A DNA stretch of 64,000 nt from Roseibium aggregatum IAM 12614 (GTDB lineage: Bacteria > Pseudomonadota > Alphaproteobacteria > Rhizobiales > Stappiaceae). The DNA is taken from positions 1-64,000 of the forward strand of contig NZ_AAUW01000012.1 of assembly GCF_000168975.1 (NCBI RefSeq), written 5' to 3'. How positions within the stretch are numbered: position 1 is the stretch's first letter; every line of letters begins with the position of its first letter. Positions 62,606 through 64,000 of the stretch are shown here, in pieces. The notes below the pieces were generated by a model. That model was given only the letters and a program-made list of their open reading frames with translations. It was not told the DNA's origin and made no database searches. The translations under genes were made by a program, and so were the position numbers.

Positions 62606-63313
62606 ATGTCACCCGCAGATAGAGACGCTCTTTCCCTTAGTTTTCTGCCAGTTTCCGGCTCCCGACCGGTCGAATGGCGGATTTCCGACGAACCGGTCGA
62701 TTACGAGACCGCTCTTCGGGAAATGGATGAAAGGGTCCAGAGAATCATTGCAGGCGAAGCGGACGAGCAGGTCTGGCTGCTGGAACACCCCCCGCTTTAT
62801 ACCGCCGGCACCAGCGCCAAGGACAGCGATCTGGTCGCTCCCGACCGGTTTCCAGTGTACCGGACCGGGCGCGGAGGACAGCACACCTATCACGGTCCCG
62901 GGCAGCGTGTTGCCTATGTCATGCTCGACCTGAAGCGCCGTCAGCAGGATGTGCGTGCCTTTGTTTCCGCTCTTGAAGCCTGGCTCATCAGCACGCTCTG
63001 GCACTATCACATCCGTGGAGAACGCCGGGAGGACCGCGTCGGCGTCTGGGTGCGCCGGTCGGACCGCGGCGCCACGGTCGAGGACAAGATCGCCGCAATA
63101 GGCATCCGACTGCGCAAATGGGTCACCTTCCACGGCATCAGCTTCAACGTGGAACCGGAACTGGATCATTTTGACGGTATCGTGCCTTGCGGCATCACCG
63201 AGCATGGCGTGACCAGCCTCGTCGACCTGGGCCTGCCCGTCACCATGGCCGAAAATGACAGTGTTCTGCGCGCGGAATTCGAGAAGATATTCGGTCCGAC
63301 GGTGTCGGTCTGA
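62606..63313 (+). CDS. lipB: LipB octanoyltransferase
   Basis: LipB transfers octanoyl from acyl carrier protein to lipoyl domains, the first step of lipoate synthesis. The 235-residue protein has [21 protein letters not shown], the catalytic lysine K161 ([10 protein letters not shown]) and the acyl-binding cysteine C195 (VPCGI). ATG at 62606 chosen. Divergent from the FliN-like gene; lipA is not in the window. Confidence 0.95.
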   Translation: MSPADRDALSLSFLPVSGSRPVEWRISDEPVDYETALREMDERVQRIIAGEADEQVWLLEHPPLYTAGTSAKDSDLVAPDRFPVYRTGRGGQHTYHGPGQRVAYVMLDLKRRQQDVRAFVSALEAWLISTLWHYHIRGERREDRVGVWVRRSDRGATVEDKIAAIGIRLRKWVTFHGISFNVEPELDHFDGIVPCGITEHGVTSLVDLGLPVTMAENDSVLRAEFEKIFGPTVSV

Positions 63314-63435
63314 GGCCACCCTGCCGAGATGATCCGAGGCGTTTGCGTTGCCTTCGGGAAGAAGGCGTGAGGGAAGCAGAATCGGTGGACGGCTCCCCCG
63401 GTACGGCATCTAGCCTGACCAGCAAGTGCCGAAGG

Positions 63436-64000
63436 TCAGTTCCCAGCTTCATTCAGCCTTGCGAGCGATTGCACAAAAGCCTTCAGCCTTTCCCTGCCAC
63501 CGGGTGCCCAGCCAAGCGCACGCAGCCTGTCAGTTGTCATTTCGCCGGGTATTTTACCTGATGCTTCTGGCGCGTTGAGGCTCAAGCCGACTTCCCCTGC
63601 ATAGAGCGACAGCAGCTCTCGCCGGTCGAGCAGGAGATCGGAGACGTTATAGACTTGGAACGCCGCCCCCAAAGCGCCTCTTTTCTCCAGAACCAGGGCC
63701 ACCGCAGCGGCGAGATCTTCGCCATGAACTTCCGTAGCCTTGCGCGGTCCAATCGGAACGCCCGCCGCAAATTCCTGAAAGAGGCCGGACCATTTGTGGT
63801 CTGCCAGACCTGGGCTAAGGCCATAAACACCGGTCGCCCGCAAAACGATACCAGTGATATCCTGACCACACAGCGCCTCAAGCGCCTGCTCCCCTGCCAG
63901 TTTCACTTCGCCATACAGCGTGTCCGGTGTCGGCACATCCGCTTCGGTCAACGTCTCGCCTCGCCGATGATCGCCATAAACGGCCCGGCTGGACAGGAAG
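63436..64000 (-). CDS. NAD-dependent epimerase/dehydratase, 5' end cut by the window
   Basis: The frame continues past base 64000; the visible part is the C-terminal 188 codons or so. It contains SSRAVYGDH, then the YxxxK catalytic pair in LYGEVKLAGEQAL and RATGVYG, typical of extended SDRs. The N-terminal NAD-binding half is outside. Substrate unknown. Confidence 0.85.
   Translation of the reverse strand, partial: FLSSRAVYGDHRRGETLTEADVPTPDTLYGEVKLAGEQALEALCGQDITGIVLRATGVYGLSPGLADHKWSGLFQEFAAGVPIGPRKATEVHGEDLAAAVALVLEKRGALGAAFQVYNVSDLLLDRRELLSLYAGEVGLSLNAPEASGKIPGEMTTDRLRALGWAPGGRERLKAFVQSLARLNEAGN

Overview
The window reads as chromosome of a high-GC alphaproteobacterium, most like a marine Hyphomicrobiales/Stappiaceae (Roseibium/Labrenzia-type) genome. 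This is inferred from the phasin, ClpS-ClpA pair, fused LplT-Aas, DUF1489 and DUF599 proteins, a CtrA-type TTAA-N7-TTAA box and the Ohr/OhrR pair; no rRNA gene is present to fix the taxon.

Bases 1-11223 are an accessory region. It opens with the tail of an FtsH/M41-type peptidase whose frame breaks in a T run. A Tn7-like transposition module follows on the + strand: tnsA, a stand-alone 198-residue protein, tnsB (DDE transposase), tnsC (AAA+ ATPase) and tniQ (zinc-finger target selector). The 198-residue protein is a paralog of the TnsB N-terminal half without the catalytic domain. After tniQ come a terminator, three TGAGCCA-type repeats that could mark an element end, a cluster of inverted repeats and about 570 bp without a convincing gene. 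Then comes a translationally coupled pair, a caspase-like (C14) protein and an alpha/beta hydrolase, which looks like a defence or regulated-proteolysis cassette. I could not fix the two transposon ends, so whether this pair is cargo is unproven.

Bases 11285-31066 are mostly core genes: an EmrAB-type efflux pair with a divergent TetR regulator, selO, a TetR-controlled pspA-like/yiaA-like stress operon with twin operators, a fused lysophospholipid flippase/acyltransferase, two envelope proteins, a HIT hydrolase, a Tat-exported oligopeptide-binding protein, a glutathione transferase, azlCD and a lower-GC WG-repeat protein.

Bases 31080-48981 hold an SDR, clpS-clpA, a phasin, a SPOR-tailed D,D-carboxypeptidase behind a CtrA-like box, a membrane J-domain protein, a VWA protein, a TetR/DUF2306 divergent pair, several small conserved proteins, two class III cyclases, a YdcF-like protein, a degenerate globin and a ClpP paralog.

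Bases 49097-64000 hold an ACT protein, two acetyltransferases, a TetR-controlled SRPBCC-VOC fusion, an SDR and a cupin. A MerR (LiuR-like)/thioesterase/GNAT/isovaleryl-CoA dehydrogenase cluster follows, then a GH25 lysozyme, the ohr/ohrR pair (OhrR with an unusual 124-residue N-terminal extension), mgtE, two secreted proteins, tRNA-Leu(GAG), a FliN-like protein, lipB and an epimerase cut by the window edge.

The strongest candidates for something undescribed are the TnsB-N paralog inside the Tn7-like operon and the caspase/hydrolase cassette beside it.
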